DNA of 64,000 nt from Geobacter sp. (GCA_003314535.1 POSG01000002.1:1-64000); one strand, 5' to 3'. Shown: positions 35,109 to 45,490, counted from the stretch's first letter. Made by a program: numbers and translations. The notes: generated from the sequence alone by a model not told the origin.

Positions 35109-35142
35109 GCAGGCCGGGTCTTCGAAGAACCCGGCCTGCTTA
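35109..35142 (+). terminator. Terminator after the peptide gene
   Basis: An 11-bp perfect stem, GCAGGCCGGGT (35109-35119) with ACCCGGCCTGC (35129-35139), lies 20 bases after the peptide stop. The T-tract is weak (TTAT). It closes the maturase-peptide unit. Confidence 0.7.
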
Positions 35143-35272
35143 TCTGCAAGGATTTGCGTGAGGTCACCTGATTCTGTTGAGTCTCCTGATACCTTTGGTG
35201 ATAGAGACTGTCAAGTCCATGACAGGGAAAACGATACACCGTGAAGCGGTAGATGGTTCAAGGAGCAAAACA

Positions 35273-36037
35273 CTATTGATTTACCAGGTAAATCAAGGCG
35301 ACAATGACGCCGATCGTTACGATGATCCGGCGCAGCATCACGACCGGAACCCGCTTTGCGAGCCGTCCGCCGATCACGCCTCCGGCCACGGCACCCGCGG
35401 CCATGACCAGAACCGCGGGCCAGACGACCTGTCCGGAAAAGACGAGAAAAACCGCGGCAGCTATATTCATGCTCAGCGCGACGGCCTGTTTGAGCGCATT
35501 GAGACGCTTGAGCGTGTCATCCATGACAAGACCGAGCACCGCCAGGATGATTACGCTCGCCCCGGCGCCGAAATAACCGCCGTACACCGCTGCCGGCGCG
35601 ACCGGCAGTGCCTTCAGCCCCCTCGAGGCAAGGGATGACGGAACCCTGCCGGTTCGGCCCATGATCCAGGTGCGCATCGGGTCTTGGAACGCCAGCAGCG
35701 CCACGGCAAAGAGGATCAGGTGCGGCACGAGGGAGCGGAACAACTGTTCACCCGAATGCAGCAGTAACACCCCGCCTGTCAGTCCCCCGGCCACGCCTAT
35801 GGGGAGGAGAGCGCACAGCCGGAGCAGTTGTCCCTGCAGATCGGAGCGTTGGGCATAGGTGGCGCCCAGGTAGCCCGGGCAGAGCGCGATCGTATTCGTG
35901 ATATTCGCCGCCACGGCAGGAACACCAACCGCGGTCAGCATCGGGAAGGTGATCAGCGTGCCTCCCCCTGCGAGCGCATTGACGGCGCCTCCGGCCACGG
36001 CCGCCAGCCCGATCAGTATCAACGCCGTACTGTTCAT
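35273..36037 (-). CDS. TauE/SafE-family membrane permease
   Basis: The 254-residue protein has about eight hydrophobic helices and the TSUP signatures: [20 protein letters not shown] at the start and [20 protein letters not shown] in the second half. This family exports or imports small sulfur-containing or organic anions (sulfite, sulfoacetate, taurine-related). No sulfur genes are adjacent, so the substrate is unknown. The gene ends 180 bp from the peptide operon, on the opposite strand. Confidence 0.9.
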   Translation of the reverse strand: MNSTALILIGLAAVAGGAVNALAGGGTLITFPMLTAVGVPAVAANITNTIALCPGYLGATYAQRSDLQGQLLRLCALLPIGVAGGLTGGVLLLHSGEQLFRSLVPHLILFAVALLAFQDPMRTWIMGRTGRVPSSLASRGLKALPVAPAAVYGGYFGAGASVIILAVLGLVMDDTLKRLNALKQAVALSMNIAAAVFLVFSGQVVWPAVLVMAAGAVAGGVIGGRLAKRVPVVMLRRIIVTIGVIVALIYLVNQ

Positions 36038-36180
36038 CCGCTTACCTTATGTACTCCCTTTAATCATCTCGTCTGCCCTGACGGAGACCTCTACGTGGGC
36101 AACGTCTTTCCTGCCCCTTTTCCACAGGCGCTTTACTACCGATGCACGCGTTAGTGCTACCATCTTGGTAAACCCATCAA

Positions 36181-37494
36181 CTAAAGTTGTTCCCGCAATA
36201 TCACGTTTGTTATCCCTTTGCAAAGCTTGTCCAGTTCGTCTTCAGAGACGATGTACGGCGGCATGGTGTACACCAGCTTCCCGAAAGGCCGCAGCCAGAC
36301 CCCTTCATCCACGAAGCGCCCCTGTATCAGCTCCAGGTTGACCGGTTCTTTCATTTCCACAACGCCGATTGCCCCCAGAACACGGACCTCCGCAACTGAA
36401 GCGTGCCCTTGCAACGGCAGCAGCCTTTCTTTCAGTGTCCTCTCGATGCGCAGTACCTTCTCCATCCAGTTTTCCTGCAGTAGCAACCTCGTGCTGGCCA
36501 GCGCCGTTGCGCAGGCCAGGGGATTGGCCATGAAGGTGGGGCCGTGCATGAATACGCCCGGCGTGCCATCGGAGATGGCATGGGCCACGTTCCGGGTGCA
36601 CATGGTGGCGGCAAGGGTGATATAACCGCCCGTAAGGGCTTTGCCGACGCACATGATGTCCGGTGAAACGCCCGCGTGTTCGCAGGCGAAGAGCTTCCCG
36701 GTGCGGCCGAAGCCGGTCGCGATTTCGTCGGCGATGAAGAGAATGTCGTATTCAGTGCAAAGGCTGCGTAGCCGTTTCAGGTATTGCGGATGATAGAAAC
36801 GCATTCCGCCGGCGCCCTGCACGATCGGCTCCAGGATGAATGCGGCGATTTTTCCGTGGTTCTGGCGCAGAAAATACTCGACCCGGCTAGCTTCGGCATC
36901 ATCGTAATCCTCATGAAAGCCCGGGCGAGGCTCGGGCATGAAATACTGCTTCGGCAGATTGCTGCTGAAAATGGAGTGCATTCCCGTGTCGGGATCGGAA
37001 ACGGACATGGCGTGCCATGTGTCGCCGTGGTATCCCCTGCGGATGGTGACAAACGCATGCTTTTCACTGCGCGAGCGGGAGTGCCAGTACTGGAGCGCCA
37101 TCTTCATGGCCACTTCAACGGCCACCGAGCCGGAATCGCTGAAAAAGACATGCTCCAGGCCTTCCGGGGCTATTTCAAGGAGCAGTTGCGCCAGTTCCAC
37201 GGCAGGAAGGTGGGTCAGCCCGCCGAACATGACGTGGGACATGCGTCCGATCTGTGCCGACATTGCGGCGTTGATCACCGGGTGGTTGTACCCGTGGATG
37301 GCACACCACCAGCTGGACATGCCGTCTATCAGACGTTGGCCGTTCATCAGCTCGATGTAAACTCCTTCGGCTCTTGCTGCCGGGTAGCACCTGAGCGCCC
37401 TGGTGGCCGAAGTATAGGGATGCCAGATGTGCGCCCTGTCGAAATCGAGGAGTTCCTGTTCGGTCATTTTTTTCGATCCGTCTTGATATCGCAT
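36181..37494 (-). CDS. bioA: Adenosylmethionine-8-amino-7-oxononanoate aminotransferase
   Basis: A PLP class-III aminotransferase of 437 residues (or 428 from ATG at codon 10). It carries the BioA opening [68 protein letters not shown] and the PLP lysine K285 in [10 protein letters not shown]. It makes 7,8-diaminopelargonate for biotin. bioB, bioD and bioF are not in the window, so the gene stands alone here. Confidence 0.95.
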   Translation of the reverse strand: MRYQDGSKKMTEQELLDFDRAHIWHPYTSATRALRCYPAARAEGVYIELMNGQRLIDGMSSWWCAIHGYNHPVINAAMSAQIGRMSHVMFGGLTHLPAVELAQLLLEIAPEGLEHVFFSDSGSVAVEVAMKMALQYWHSRSRSEKHAFVTIRRGYHGDTWHAMSVSDPDTGMHSIFSSNLPKQYFMPEPRPGFHEDYDDAEASRVEYFLRQNHGKIAAFILEPIVQGAGGMRFYHPQYLKRLRSLCTEYDILFIADEIATGFGRTGKLFACEHAGVSPDIMCVGKALTGGYITLAATMCTRNVAHAISDGTPGVFMHGPTFMANPLACATALASTRLLLQENWMEKVLRIERTLKERLLPLQGHASVAEVRVLGAIGVVEMKEPVNLELIQGRFVDEGVWLRPFGKLVYTMPPYIVSEDELDKLCKGITNVILREQL

Positions 37495-37743
37495 TTGCGT
37501 AATTTATCGCAAGTAGAGCAGGAGTGCAACATTGAAGCATTGAACGAATCTTCCGGGCATATCACCGCGAAAGTTGCTCGTTCTTGCTGCGGGCTGAGGA
37601 GAAGAAATTCAGCATGGCCTCTATTCGTTCATGACACGGTTGCGTGGACAACTGTTTGTGGCATGCTTGATTACAGGCGTTATCAGCAATTGGGAGAAGC
37701 AACTCGACATTTAATCGGAAAAAGGCGGATTCCTGGAGCGAAG

Positions 37744-38610
37744 ATGAAAAAGGGACGCTCACCGGGCAGACTTTTCCGCAGGGCAGTGGACTCTGAGAAG
37801 CCGTTGCAGGTGATCGGAGTGCCAAACGCCTATGCGGCCATAATGGCCGAAAAGACCGGTTTTCTCGCCCTCTACCTTTCCGGGGCCGGGGTCGCCAACG
37901 GCGCATTCGGCCTGCCGGATCTGGGCATGACCAGCCTCGGAGACGTTGCGGAGGAGGCAAGACGGATCACTGGCGCCTCCTCTCTGCCCCTGCTGGTGGA
38001 TTGCGATACCGGCTTCGGCGGCTTGCTGATGATCGGACGAACGGTACGGGAAATGATCAGGGCAGGGGCGGCTGGCATGCACCTGGAGGACCAGGTGGCG
38101 GCAAAGCGTTGCGGGCACAGGCCCGGCAAGACGGTCGTTCCCGTCGGGGACATGGTGGACAGGATCAAGGCTGCAGTGGACGCCAGAAGCGATCCGGATT
38201 TCGTGATCATGGCAAGAACCGACGCATTTGCCGTGGAGGGGCTTGAAGCTGCCATAGAGCGTGCATGCCGTTACAGGGACGCGGGCGCGGACATGATATT
38301 TCCCGAGGCGCTCGCAGAACTGGGACAGTACAAAAGGTTCGCCGAAGCGCTGGGAGTTCCTATCCTCTCGAACCAGACAGAGTTTGGCGTCACTCCCCTG
38401 TCTGACTTGCGGGATTTGGCCGAATCCGGGGTGAGCCTGGTTCTCTACCCCCTTTCTGCATTCCGGGCAATGAACGCTGCAGCGCTGAGGCTATACCGCG
38501 CTGTCAGGAAAGAAGGTACCCAGAAGGGAATGCTCGATTCCCTGCAGACCAGGTCCGAACTTTACGATTTTCTCGGCTACCTGGAATATGAACGGAAACT
38601 CGACAAATAA
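37744..38610 (+). CDS. prpB: Methylisocitrate lyase
   Basis: The true start is ATG 37744 (GGAG at 37735-37738); the frame is open far upstream only because it runs antisense to bioA. The 288-residue protein has the ICL/PEPM fold with DCDTG (86-90), the catalytic loop K-R-C123-G-H, HLEDQVA and EA-rich motifs (IMARTDAFAVEG, DMIFPEAL). It splits 2-methylisocitrate into pyruvate and succinate. It begins the prpBCD run, 18 bp before prpC. Confidence 0.93.
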   Translation: MKKGRSPGRLFRRAVDSEKPLQVIGVPNAYAAIMAEKTGFLALYLSGAGVANGAFGLPDLGMTSLGDVAEEARRITGASSLPLLVDCDTGFGGLLMIGRTVREMIRAGAAGMHLEDQVAAKRCGHRPGKTVVPVGDMVDRIKAAVDARSDPDFVIMARTDAFAVEGLEAAIERACRYRDAGADMIFPEALAELGQYKRFAEALGVPILSNQTEFGVTPLSDLRDLAESGVSLVLYPLSAFRAMNAAALRLYRAVRKEGTQKGMLDSLQTRSELYDFLGYLEYERKLDK

Positions 38611-38628
38611 TTCTAGGGAGGGTTCATC

Positions 38629-39750
38629 ATGACAGGAAAAACAGTCGGTGGGCTTGAGGGAATAGTCGCCGACCAGACCTCCATCAGCACGGTTGGAAAG
38701 GTCGGGATGGGTTTGAGCTACCGGGGATATTCCATCGAGGACCTGGCCAGAGAGACCGACTTCGAGGAGGTCGCATACCTGCTGCTTTACGGTGATCTAC
38801 CCAAGCGGAGCGAACTCGACGGTTTCCGCGAGCGGATCATCTCGTTCCGCGGTCTTCCCTCACGTCTCAGGAACATACTCGAGCAGGTGCCGGCAGAAGC
38901 CCACCCCATGGACGTCCTGAGGACCGGCTGCTCGGCTCTGGGCTCCATGGAACCCGAGCCGTCTCCGGGTGACCAGCTGAAAACGGCGGAGCGGCTCCTG
39001 GCGACACTTCCCGGAATGCTCCTCTACTGGCACCATTTCCACACAGCCGGCAAGAGGATCGACACCGAGAGCGATGAGCCGCGGCTGGCCTGCCACTTCC
39101 TCAATCTGCTGCACGGCAGATCGCCGGACAGGGAGCCATGCAATGCGGTAAACGTATCCTTCATCATCTATGCGGAGCATGAATTCAATGCATCCACTTT
39201 TTCGGCCAGGGTGACAACTTCGACGAGGACAGACTACCATTCTGCGATCACTGCGGCCATCGGCACACTGAAAGGGCCGCTTCACGGTGGCGCAAACGAG
39301 GAGGCGATGAAGCTCATCGATCGGTTCGGGACGCCGGAAGAAGCCGAGCAGGAAATACTCAGGATGCTGGAGAGAAAGGAACGCATCATGGGTTTCGGCC
39401 ACCGGGTCTACAAGGAGCAGCCCGATCCGAGGTCCGACATAATAAAGGACTGGTCCGGGAGGCTTGCCGAAGCCACCGGCCACCAGCTGCTTTTCCGCAT
39501 CTCGGAACGGATAGACGATGTGGTGCGGCGAGAGAAGAGGCTGTTCCCCAACGTGGATTTCTACAGTGCTTCCCTCTACCACATGTGCGGCATACCAACG
39601 CCGATGTTCACTCCCCTGTTCGTCTTCGCCCGGGCGGCTGGCTGGTCTGCCCACATCATCGAGCAGCGGGCCACGGGAAGGCTGATACGACCGACAGCCG
39701 AATACATCGGTCCCGAACCCAGGAAGTTCGTTCCTGTTGACCAAAGGTAG
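38629..39750 (+). CDS. prpC: 2-Methylcitrate synthase
   Basis: The 373-residue protein starts after AGGGAGG. Its citrate-synthase motifs are GYSIEDLA, H219 in GPLHGGANEEA and H258 in GFGHRVYK, followed by the catalytic aspartate in NVDFYSASLY. Short type-II length and operon position between prpB and prpD favour 2-methylcitrate synthase (propionyl-CoA plus oxaloacetate), although use of acetyl-CoA as well is possible. Confidence 0.92.
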   Translation: MTGKTVGGLEGIVADQTSISTVGKVGMGLSYRGYSIEDLARETDFEEVAYLLLYGDLPKRSELDGFRERIISFRGLPSRLRNILEQVPAEAHPMDVLRTGCSALGSMEPEPSPGDQLKTAERLLATLPGMLLYWHHFHTAGKRIDTESDEPRLACHFLNLLHGRSPDREPCNAVNVSFIIYAEHEFNASTFSARVTTSTRTDYHSAITAAIGTLKGPLHGGANEEAMKLIDRFGTPEEAEQEILRMLERKERIMGFGHRVYKEQPDPRSDIIKDWSGRLAEATGHQLLFRISERIDDVVRREKRLFPNVDFYSASLYHMCGIPTPMFTPLFVFARAAGWSAHIIEQRATGRLIRPTAEYIGPEPRKFVPVDQR

Positions 39751-39771
39751 CTGAAGGCAGGGTGCAATAAT

Positions 39772-41223
39772 ATGTCACAGTCCACAGCAGACAGCAATAT
39801 TCGCCCGCCACCGGACCGAGAACTGGTTGAGATCGCCAACTATGTCGCCGATTATGACGTCAGCAGCGAAGAGGCTTTCGAAACGGCCAGGCTTTGTCTC
39901 ATGGACAGCATGGGATGTGCGCTGCTGGCACTGAACCATCCGGAGTGCGGAAGGCTCCTGGGCCCTGTGGCGCCGGGCGCCACGACACCTCTCGGTGCCC
40001 GGGTTCCGGGAACTTCTTACGTGCTCGACCCGGTGAAAGCTGCATTCGACCTGGGTTGCATGATCCGCTGGCTCGATTTCAACGATACGTGGCTGGCAGC
40101 TGAATGGGGGCATCCGTCCGACAACCTTGGAGGGATTCTGCCAGTCGCTGATTACATCAGCCGGCACAACATCGCCGGAGGCAGGGCGCCGCTTGCGATG
40201 TCGGATGTTCTTCGGGCGATGATCAAAGCATACGAAATCCAAGGGGTGCTGGCGCTGGAGAACAGTTTCAACCGGGTAGGGCTTGACCACGTTGTACTGG
40301 TCAAGGTTGCAACCGCTGCCGTGGCTACTTCGCTGCTGGGCGGCGGCAGGGACCAGATCGTGGATTCGTTGTCCCAGGCATGGATCGACGGGCAGAGCCT
40401 GCGTACTTACCGGCACGCGCCCAACACCGGCCCCAGGAAGTCGTGGGCTGCCGGTGACGCCGCCAGCCGGGGAGTGTGGCTGGCGCTAATGACGATGCGT
40501 GGCGAGCCGGGGTATCCGGGCGCCCTGACAGCCCGGAAGTGGGGTTTTTACGATGTATCCTTCCGCGGCCTGCCTTTCCGCTTCCAGCGCCCGTTCGGTT
40601 CCTACGTAATGGAGAATATCCTGTTCAAGGCATCCTTTCCGGCCGAGTTCCATGCCCAGACAGCCGTCGAGTGCGCCTTGTCCCTCCATGAACGGGTGCG
40701 CGACCGGCTTGACCAGGTGAGCAGGATAGTCCTGACGACACAGGAGTCGGCAATCCGCATCATAAGCAAGACCGGCCCCCTGCACAATCCCGCGGACCGC
40801 GATCACTGCCTGCAGTACATGGTTGCCGTGGCACTGGTTCGCGGCAGCCTCACGGCAGACGATTATTCCGACGAGGCTGCCGCTGACTCCCGCTTAGACA
40901 TGCTGAGAGAGCTGATGTCAGTGGAGGAAGACCCCCTATACAGCCGGGACTATCTCGATCCTGCCAAGCGTTCCATCGGAAATTCCGTCCAGGTTTTCTT
41001 CAAGGACGGCAGCGACTCAGGCAAGGTGAAACTGGAGTATCCCGTGGGACATCGCAGGCGCAGGGAAGAGGGAATTCCACTGCTTCAGAAGAAGTTCCGG
41101 CACAATAGTGCTTCCCGGCTGGCGGAAAGGCAGGCGGAGGAGGTGGCCGGCCTTTTCTCCGATCATGAAAAGTTGCTTGCCACGCCAGTCAACCGGTTCG
41201 TCGAGCTTTTCATCCCTGGTTAG
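39772..41223 (+). CDS. prpD: 2-Methylcitrate dehydratase
   Basis: The 483-residue MmgE/PrpD protein shows the family pattern: CLMDSMGCALLAL, the MIRWLDFNDTW motif, WGHPSDNLGGILPVADY and DHCLQYMVAVAL in the C-terminal half. It dehydrates 2-methylcitrate to 2-methylaconitate (directly or via an aconitase such as AcnD/PrpF partner). It closes the operon; no acnD or prpF is here, consistent with PrpD-type catalysis. The cycle oxidises propionate to pyruvate. Confidence 0.93.
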   Translation: MSQSTADSNIRPPPDRELVEIANYVADYDVSSEEAFETARLCLMDSMGCALLALNHPECGRLLGPVAPGATTPLGARVPGTSYVLDPVKAAFDLGCMIRWLDFNDTWLAAEWGHPSDNLGGILPVADYISRHNIAGGRAPLAMSDVLRAMIKAYEIQGVLALENSFNRVGLDHVVLVKVATAAVATSLLGGGRDQIVDSLSQAWIDGQSLRTYRHAPNTGPRKSWAAGDAASRGVWLALMTMRGEPGYPGALTARKWGFYDVSFRGLPFRFQRPFGSYVMENILFKASFPAEFHAQTAVECALSLHERVRDRLDQVSRIVLTTQESAIRIISKTGPLHNPADRDHCLQYMVAVALVRGSLTADDYSDEAAADSRLDMLRELMSVEEDPLYSRDYLDPAKRSIGNSVQVFFKDGSDSGKVKLEYPVGHRRRREEGIPLLQKKFRHNSASRLAERQAEEVAGLFSDHEKLLATPVNRFVELFIPG

Positions 41224-41308
41224 AAAGGTACTTGGAAAAAGTGGGCAGCCGATATCCAGCTGTTACCAGAGATTTCGGTTAAGTTATCAGGAGAATGGAT
41301 AACTTGAG

Positions 41309-42247
41309 TCAACGCAGCATGGTTGCGGTGGGGTCATGCCGCTCGAAGTTCATGCGGGCGCGTGCCCGTGACGCGTTGACATAGCAATAGAAGCAGCCTG
41401 CCGGACACGTTGCGTCCATGCCGATGTCAACCGACTTGAGGCAGCGGCACCCGGGCCGTGACGGGCCCGGCGCAAGAGCCGAAACTTTCTTGAGCAACTC
41501 CTCTCCGTACGGATCGAACAGTTCAAGGCCGCAGCAAGATGCGGCCGGGAAGCGCGATTCATATTCGTTGCCGCAGCAGACCCTCAATTCCAGGCCGCAT
41601 TTCTGCGCGATTCGCGACAGGTCGGCAAGGAGGGCGGCCTCGTCTGCGCCCGTAGTCTGCAAGCCCGGATATTTTTTGAGGACTGTTTTATGCCTTTCCG
41701 GGTCCGGCAGCCGCCAGCGAATCTCCTTCCAGTCGGGAGCATTGGCAAGGGCCTTGAGATACGGCTCGACAAAGCTGACGTTCACCACTCTGGTATGCCC
41801 CTGCAGTTGATGTGCAATACGGGTAAAATTATTGCGATGCCAGTCGCAGCTGTAAACCTGCGAGACCAGTATCGGGTCGTAACGCCACTGGATTGCGGCC
41901 GTGCCGGGCAATGCGTCGGCAACTCTCAGGAAATCATCTGATGCGCGGTCTTGTTCAGGTATCCCGGGCTGAATCTCTTTTCCGTATCCCGTGATGGTAT
42001 ATTGGAACACATAAGGGATCCCTTCCGAACGCAGGACCTCCAGTTCGCCATGGAAGGGTGCGGCATACTTGGTCCAGAAAAGGTAACCCAATACGTCTCC
42101 CGGATCCAGTGAAGCACGGAATGCCCCCTTTTTCCCTCCGCCAAATACTGTCCTGTACTCTGCAAATCCGGCCCTGCGCCTTTCCCTGAACCAGTCAGCA
42201 AAGTAATGGGGTATATCCGTCCTGCGCGATGCGCTGATGATGATCAT
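41309..42247 (-). CDS. DUF1848 family protein
   Basis: The 312-residue protein begins IIISASRRTDIPHYFADWF and ends with a Cys cluster, CPAGCFYCYVNASRARA, preceded by CGLELFDPY and GCRCLKS. These are the hallmarks of the DUF1848 family, whose C-terminal CxxxCxxC resembles a radical SAM-type iron-sulfur binding site located unusually late in the chain. AGGA lies eight bases before the ATG. The function is unknown. It is divergent from the capA-like gene. Confidence 0.85.
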   Translation of the reverse strand: MIIISASRRTDIPHYFADWFRERRRAGFAEYRTVFGGGKKGAFRASLDPGDVLGYLFWTKYAAPFHGELEVLRSEGIPYVFQYTITGYGKEIQPGIPEQDRASDDFLRVADALPGTAAIQWRYDPILVSQVYSCDWHRNNFTRIAHQLQGHTRVVNVSFVEPYLKALANAPDWKEIRWRLPDPERHKTVLKKYPGLQTTGADEAALLADLSRIAQKCGLELRVCCGNEYESRFPAASCCGLELFDPYGEELLKKVSALAPGPSRPGCRCLKSVDIGMDATCPAGCFYCYVNASRARARMNFERHDPTATMLR

Positions 42248-42406
42248 TATGAATTCCTGGTGTCCGTATGAGGCATTGTAAAATATCTTCAGTTATTATA
42301 TTTTACGCTTTCCGTGATCAACTGTGTCGGTGCTTTTTCCGCAAATGCATCGGCAATTGACCGTTGTTTAGACACTAGCAGATTCAGAGGCATTTGAGGT
42401 TGTGTA

Positions 42407-43471
42407 ATGCGATTATTTTTCATGCATCTGACATTTTTGGCTGTTGCGAATATATTGACTGCCCCTGCTTGCGGCAATACTATGCCGGTTCAGATAACCA
42501 TCGCGGCTGTCGGCGACGTGATGATGGGGAGTGATTTTCCCGAACCATTGCTTCCTCCGGAAGGAGGGCAGGGGCTTCTGCGCGACGCCAAGGCCTTTTT
42601 CCAAATGGCCGACATCTCGATGGCGAATCTTGAAGGCCCCTTGTGCGACGGCGGAAACCCTGCCAAGCCGCCCAAGGCCGGTGTTACATACCTCTTCAGA
42701 ATGCCGCCCGGATTGGCCGCGAATCTGAAGGACGCCGGAATCGGCATGGTTTCGCTAGCCAACAATCATGCGCTTGATTTTGGTCTCACCGGTCAGCAAA
42801 AGACGAAAACGGTTCTCAGGGACACGGGCGTTAAGTTCTCCAGCAAGAAAGGAGAAATCGCCGAGTTCGACATAAGGGGTACCAGGGTGGGGATAATCGC
42901 CATGTCCTTCGGCAACCCTCCACGTTCAATCGTGTATCCCAGGCAGGCGATGGCTGAGATCGCGGAAGCTTCGAAGCGATATGACGTGCTCATACTCACG
43001 GTGCATGCCGGAGCGGAAGGGCGACGGGCAATGCATGTCAAAGAGGGGGATGAATATTTCCTGGAGACGCCGCGGGGCAACCTGGTCCGCTTTGCCCACG
43101 ATGCGATAGACAGGGGTGCAGACCTGGTCATTGCCCATGGGCCGCATGTCCCGCGAGGCATGGAGCTCTATAGGGGGAGGCTGGTTGCTTACAGTTTGGG
43201 GAACTTCTGCACTTACGGCGGCATAAACGTCAGCCGCGAAAACGGGTATGCCCCGCTGCTATTCGCTAAACTGGACAGCACAGGCGCTTTTACAGGCGGA
43301 AAGATAGTTTCCTTTCTGCAGAAGCCCTTGCGAGGGCCGAGACTCGACTCCCAGAAGAGAGCTTTCAACTTGATACGCAGATTGTCAAAAAGCGATTTTC
43401 CGGACAACGGTCTTTCTTTTACGGACGGGGGGGAGTTCTATCCCTCAATCCGCCCAAAAACTGCAAAATAG
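42407..43471 (+). CDS. CapA-family metallophosphatase-like protein
   Basis: The 354-residue protein has an N-terminal signal peptide (MRLFFMHLTFLAVANILTAPA), then GDVMMGSDF, MANLEGPLCDGG, LANNHALDFG and AHGPHVPRGMELY, the conserved motifs of the PGA_cap/CapA family. These proteins have a metallophosphoesterase fold and act in the envelope; some aid poly-gamma-glutamate anchoring. No capBC genes are present, so a PGA role is unlikely to be established here. Confidence 0.88.
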   Translation: MRLFFMHLTFLAVANILTAPACGNTMPVQITIAAVGDVMMGSDFPEPLLPPEGGQGLLRDAKAFFQMADISMANLEGPLCDGGNPAKPPKAGVTYLFRMPPGLAANLKDAGIGMVSLANNHALDFGLTGQQKTKTVLRDTGVKFSSKKGEIAEFDIRGTRVGIIAMSFGNPPRSIVYPRQAMAEIAEASKRYDVLILTVHAGAEGRRAMHVKEGDEYFLETPRGNLVRFAHDAIDRGADLVIAHGPHVPRGMELYRGRLVAYSLGNFCTYGGINVSRENGYAPLLFAKLDSTGAFTGGKIVSFLQKPLRGPRLDSQKRAFNLIRRLSKSDFPDNGLSFTDGGEFYPSIRPKTAK

Positions 43472-43703
43472 CGTTGAAACCGATTTTCTTACCAGAGACA
43501 CGCTCCACCCCACGGCAATTTCGGTTCACCTTTCAATTTTTAACAGAATGGTTGTTGTGTAGAGTTGTTTTCGATTCTCTGACGTCCGGGAGCCTGGATG
43601 CGGAAAATAACTCAGGGAGGAATTTTCCGACTGCCCCCTTGCTATTGTCCGGGGAAATGATCTGAAATGATCATGTTCACAGAATGCCTGTATGAAAGCG
43701 CTT

Positions 43704-44714
43704 TCAGCGGCCGATGATAATTCCAGCCAGGAAAAATGCAAAGGCTGCCAGGAGCAATACCGGGGACAGCGAGTACCAGGCAGGCTCCGTAGCCTTGGTG
43801 TATTCCATGGTCCGCGCTCGCTTGAGCATGGAATCGACTATTCCATCTTCACTGTGTTCATCATGTGCACGAAAATAACGTCCCCCTGAAATAGTGGAAA
43901 TGCTCTTCAATGTGTCCTGTTCGAGCCGTGTTTTCAGGTAGGAGCCGTCCTCATCCCGGTAATAACCTTCTATGACGCCACTGGAATCCCTTATGGGGAT
44001 AAGAACACTTTCTCCCATGCCGATGCCGATCGTGTAGATGGCGATTCCCTGGGCTGCAGCACGCTGTGCGTTTTCGAAAACCGGAGATTTGTCTTCGCTG
44101 ATGTCTTCTCCATCTGAAATGAGGATGATGTTTTTGACTGTCTTGCGGGAACTCCCTTCAACAAGGGAAACACCGGTCGTGATTGCCTGGCTCAAATCGC
44201 TTCCGGGAATTGTTATGGTTGCGTCGTTGACGTGCTTCAGGATGTACTGGCAGTACCCGTAGTCGGTGGTCAATGGAACGATCGAGACACCCTTGCTGGC
44301 AAACATGAAGACGGCAGCGCGTTCCCCATGCAGCGCGCTGATGATGTTAAGGGCACAGTAGCGTGCCCTGTTCAAACGGTTAGGTATGGAAAAGAGTTTT
44401 TTCCCATCTTCCGGGATCGCTTCATCTTCCGCCAGCATCGACTTTGACACATCAATTCCGATCGCTATGTCGATTCCGCTCCGGTTGAACACTACTTTGG
44501 TGTATTGCACCTTGGGATCGGTAAGTGAAAATACGACCGCCCCCAATGCAAGACTGAAGAAAAGGGTGGAGAAAAAAAAGGGGACTGTGCGTTTTTTTAC
44601 ATGCGCAAACCTGTACAGCAATTTATTCGTCTCTCGGTAGGATATGATTGAAAAGGTCAGGTAACAAGGAATGACAAGCAGCAGCCATATATAGCCACTA
44701 TTTTCCACACTCAT
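43704..44714 (-). CDS. Membrane-anchored VWA protein (BatB-like)
   Basis: A 336-residue protein with two N-terminal transmembrane helices (about 8-25 and 46-64), a VWA domain with the MIDAS motif D88-V-S-K-S92, TDGE-like ISDGEDIS and a C-terminal helix (about 313-333). This is the topology of Bat proteins encoded with MoxR ATPases. It is the last gene of the MoxR/VWA set, 14 bp after the preceding gene. The MIDAS is intact, so Mg-dependent ligand binding is expected. Confidence 0.87.
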   Translation of the reverse strand: MSVENSGYIWLLLVIPCYLTFSIISYRETNKLLYRFAHVKKRTVPFFFSTLFFSLALGAVVFSLTDPKVQYTKVVFNRSGIDIAIGIDVSKSMLAEDEAIPEDGKKLFSIPNRLNRARYCALNIISALHGERAAVFMFASKGVSIVPLTTDYGYCQYILKHVNDATITIPGSDLSQAITTGVSLVEGSSRKTVKNIILISDGEDISEDKSPVFENAQRAAAQGIAIYTIGIGMGESVLIPIRDSSGVIEGYYRDEDGSYLKTRLEQDTLKSISTISGGRYFRAHDEHSEDGIVDSMLKRARTMEYTKATEPAWYSLSPVLLLAAFAFFLAGIIIGR

Positions 44715-44728
44715 GGCAAAAGAGCCCT

Positions 44729-45487
44729 CTATTTCTTGATAATCGTTTCTACGGGCTCGCCGGGGCCGTACCCGCCGATTTCGGGAATCAATGTTTCCAG
44801 GTTTTCTTTCAGCGTCTGTTTGCTTTCCACATTAGTCATGGAAACTTCCAGTTTCTGCACATTTTCTTTCCCGCTGAGAACTTCAAAGTTCCAGCGGGGG
44901 ATGTTTTTCTGCGGGCTGGGCTCGCCGGCTTTGTCAACAGCTTCTATTGCGGCCTTGTAGTCTGTCAGTGCATCCCGCATGAAGCTTTGCACTTTATCCA
45001 CGTTTTGATCGGTTTCGAGCATGACGAATGCGCTCAGCACCTTGGCTGAACCGGCTGTATTGTAGAGCTGCCACACGATGCCGGGGCTCAGTGTCGCAGC
45101 ATCAGCCAACGTGCTGCTGCACCTTCCTATCATTTCGTCAAGCAGAGCCCTGAGCCTTGAGCCGTAGACGTCTTTCTCGTTACGCAGTTCGGCATTGCCA
45201 CGGGCACGCTGCATGTATTGCAGGAGTTGCAGGGCAGTTCGCCATTGACGCTGCACAATGCGCAGCTGGATTTCCGGAAGCGCCGGACGCAGCTTCATGT
45301 AGGCTGCCGTGGCGGTAATGTCGTCTGCCGTGGCGTCAGCTTTTTGCAGCCTCTGCTGCAGAAGCGTATCGTGCGCTTCGCGTGTTGATGCGTCACCATA
45401 TTCACGGGTAAAGTACAAACCCAGCAGTATCAAGGTGACAGACAAAATGATGATAAACGTCAATGAAATCCAGGTTGTCTTCTTCAT
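44729..45487 (-). CDS. Single-pass hypothetical protein of the MoxR/VWA cluster
   Basis: The 252-residue protein has one N-terminal transmembrane helix (about 6-27, WISLTFIIILSVTLILLGLY) and a helical, charged extracytoplasmic domain (TPR-like spacing cannot be confirmed). It ends in an IPEIGGYGPGEPVETIIKK tail. I do not recognise the family. Its place between two VWA genes with gaps of 3 and 14 bp shows it belongs to the same machine, possibly filling the role of the BatC/BatE component. Confidence 0.75.
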   Translation of the reverse strand: MKKTTWISLTFIIILSVTLILLGLYFTREYGDASTREAHDTLLQQRLQKADATADDITATAAYMKLRPALPEIQLRIVQRQWRTALQLLQYMQRARGNAELRNEKDVYGSRLRALLDEMIGRCSSTLADAATLSPGIVWQLYNTAGSAKVLSAFVMLETDQNVDKVQSFMRDALTDYKAAIEAVDKAGEPSPQKNIPRWNFEVLSGKENVQKLEVSMTNVESKQTLKENLETLIPEIGGYGPGEPVETIIKK

Positions 45488-45490
45488 GTC

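Noticed and set aside
36784-37743. Long N-terminal extension of the prpB frame (320 codons)
   Set aside because: It runs antisense through bioA, is compositionally unlike protein, and a normal start with ribosome site lies at 37744.
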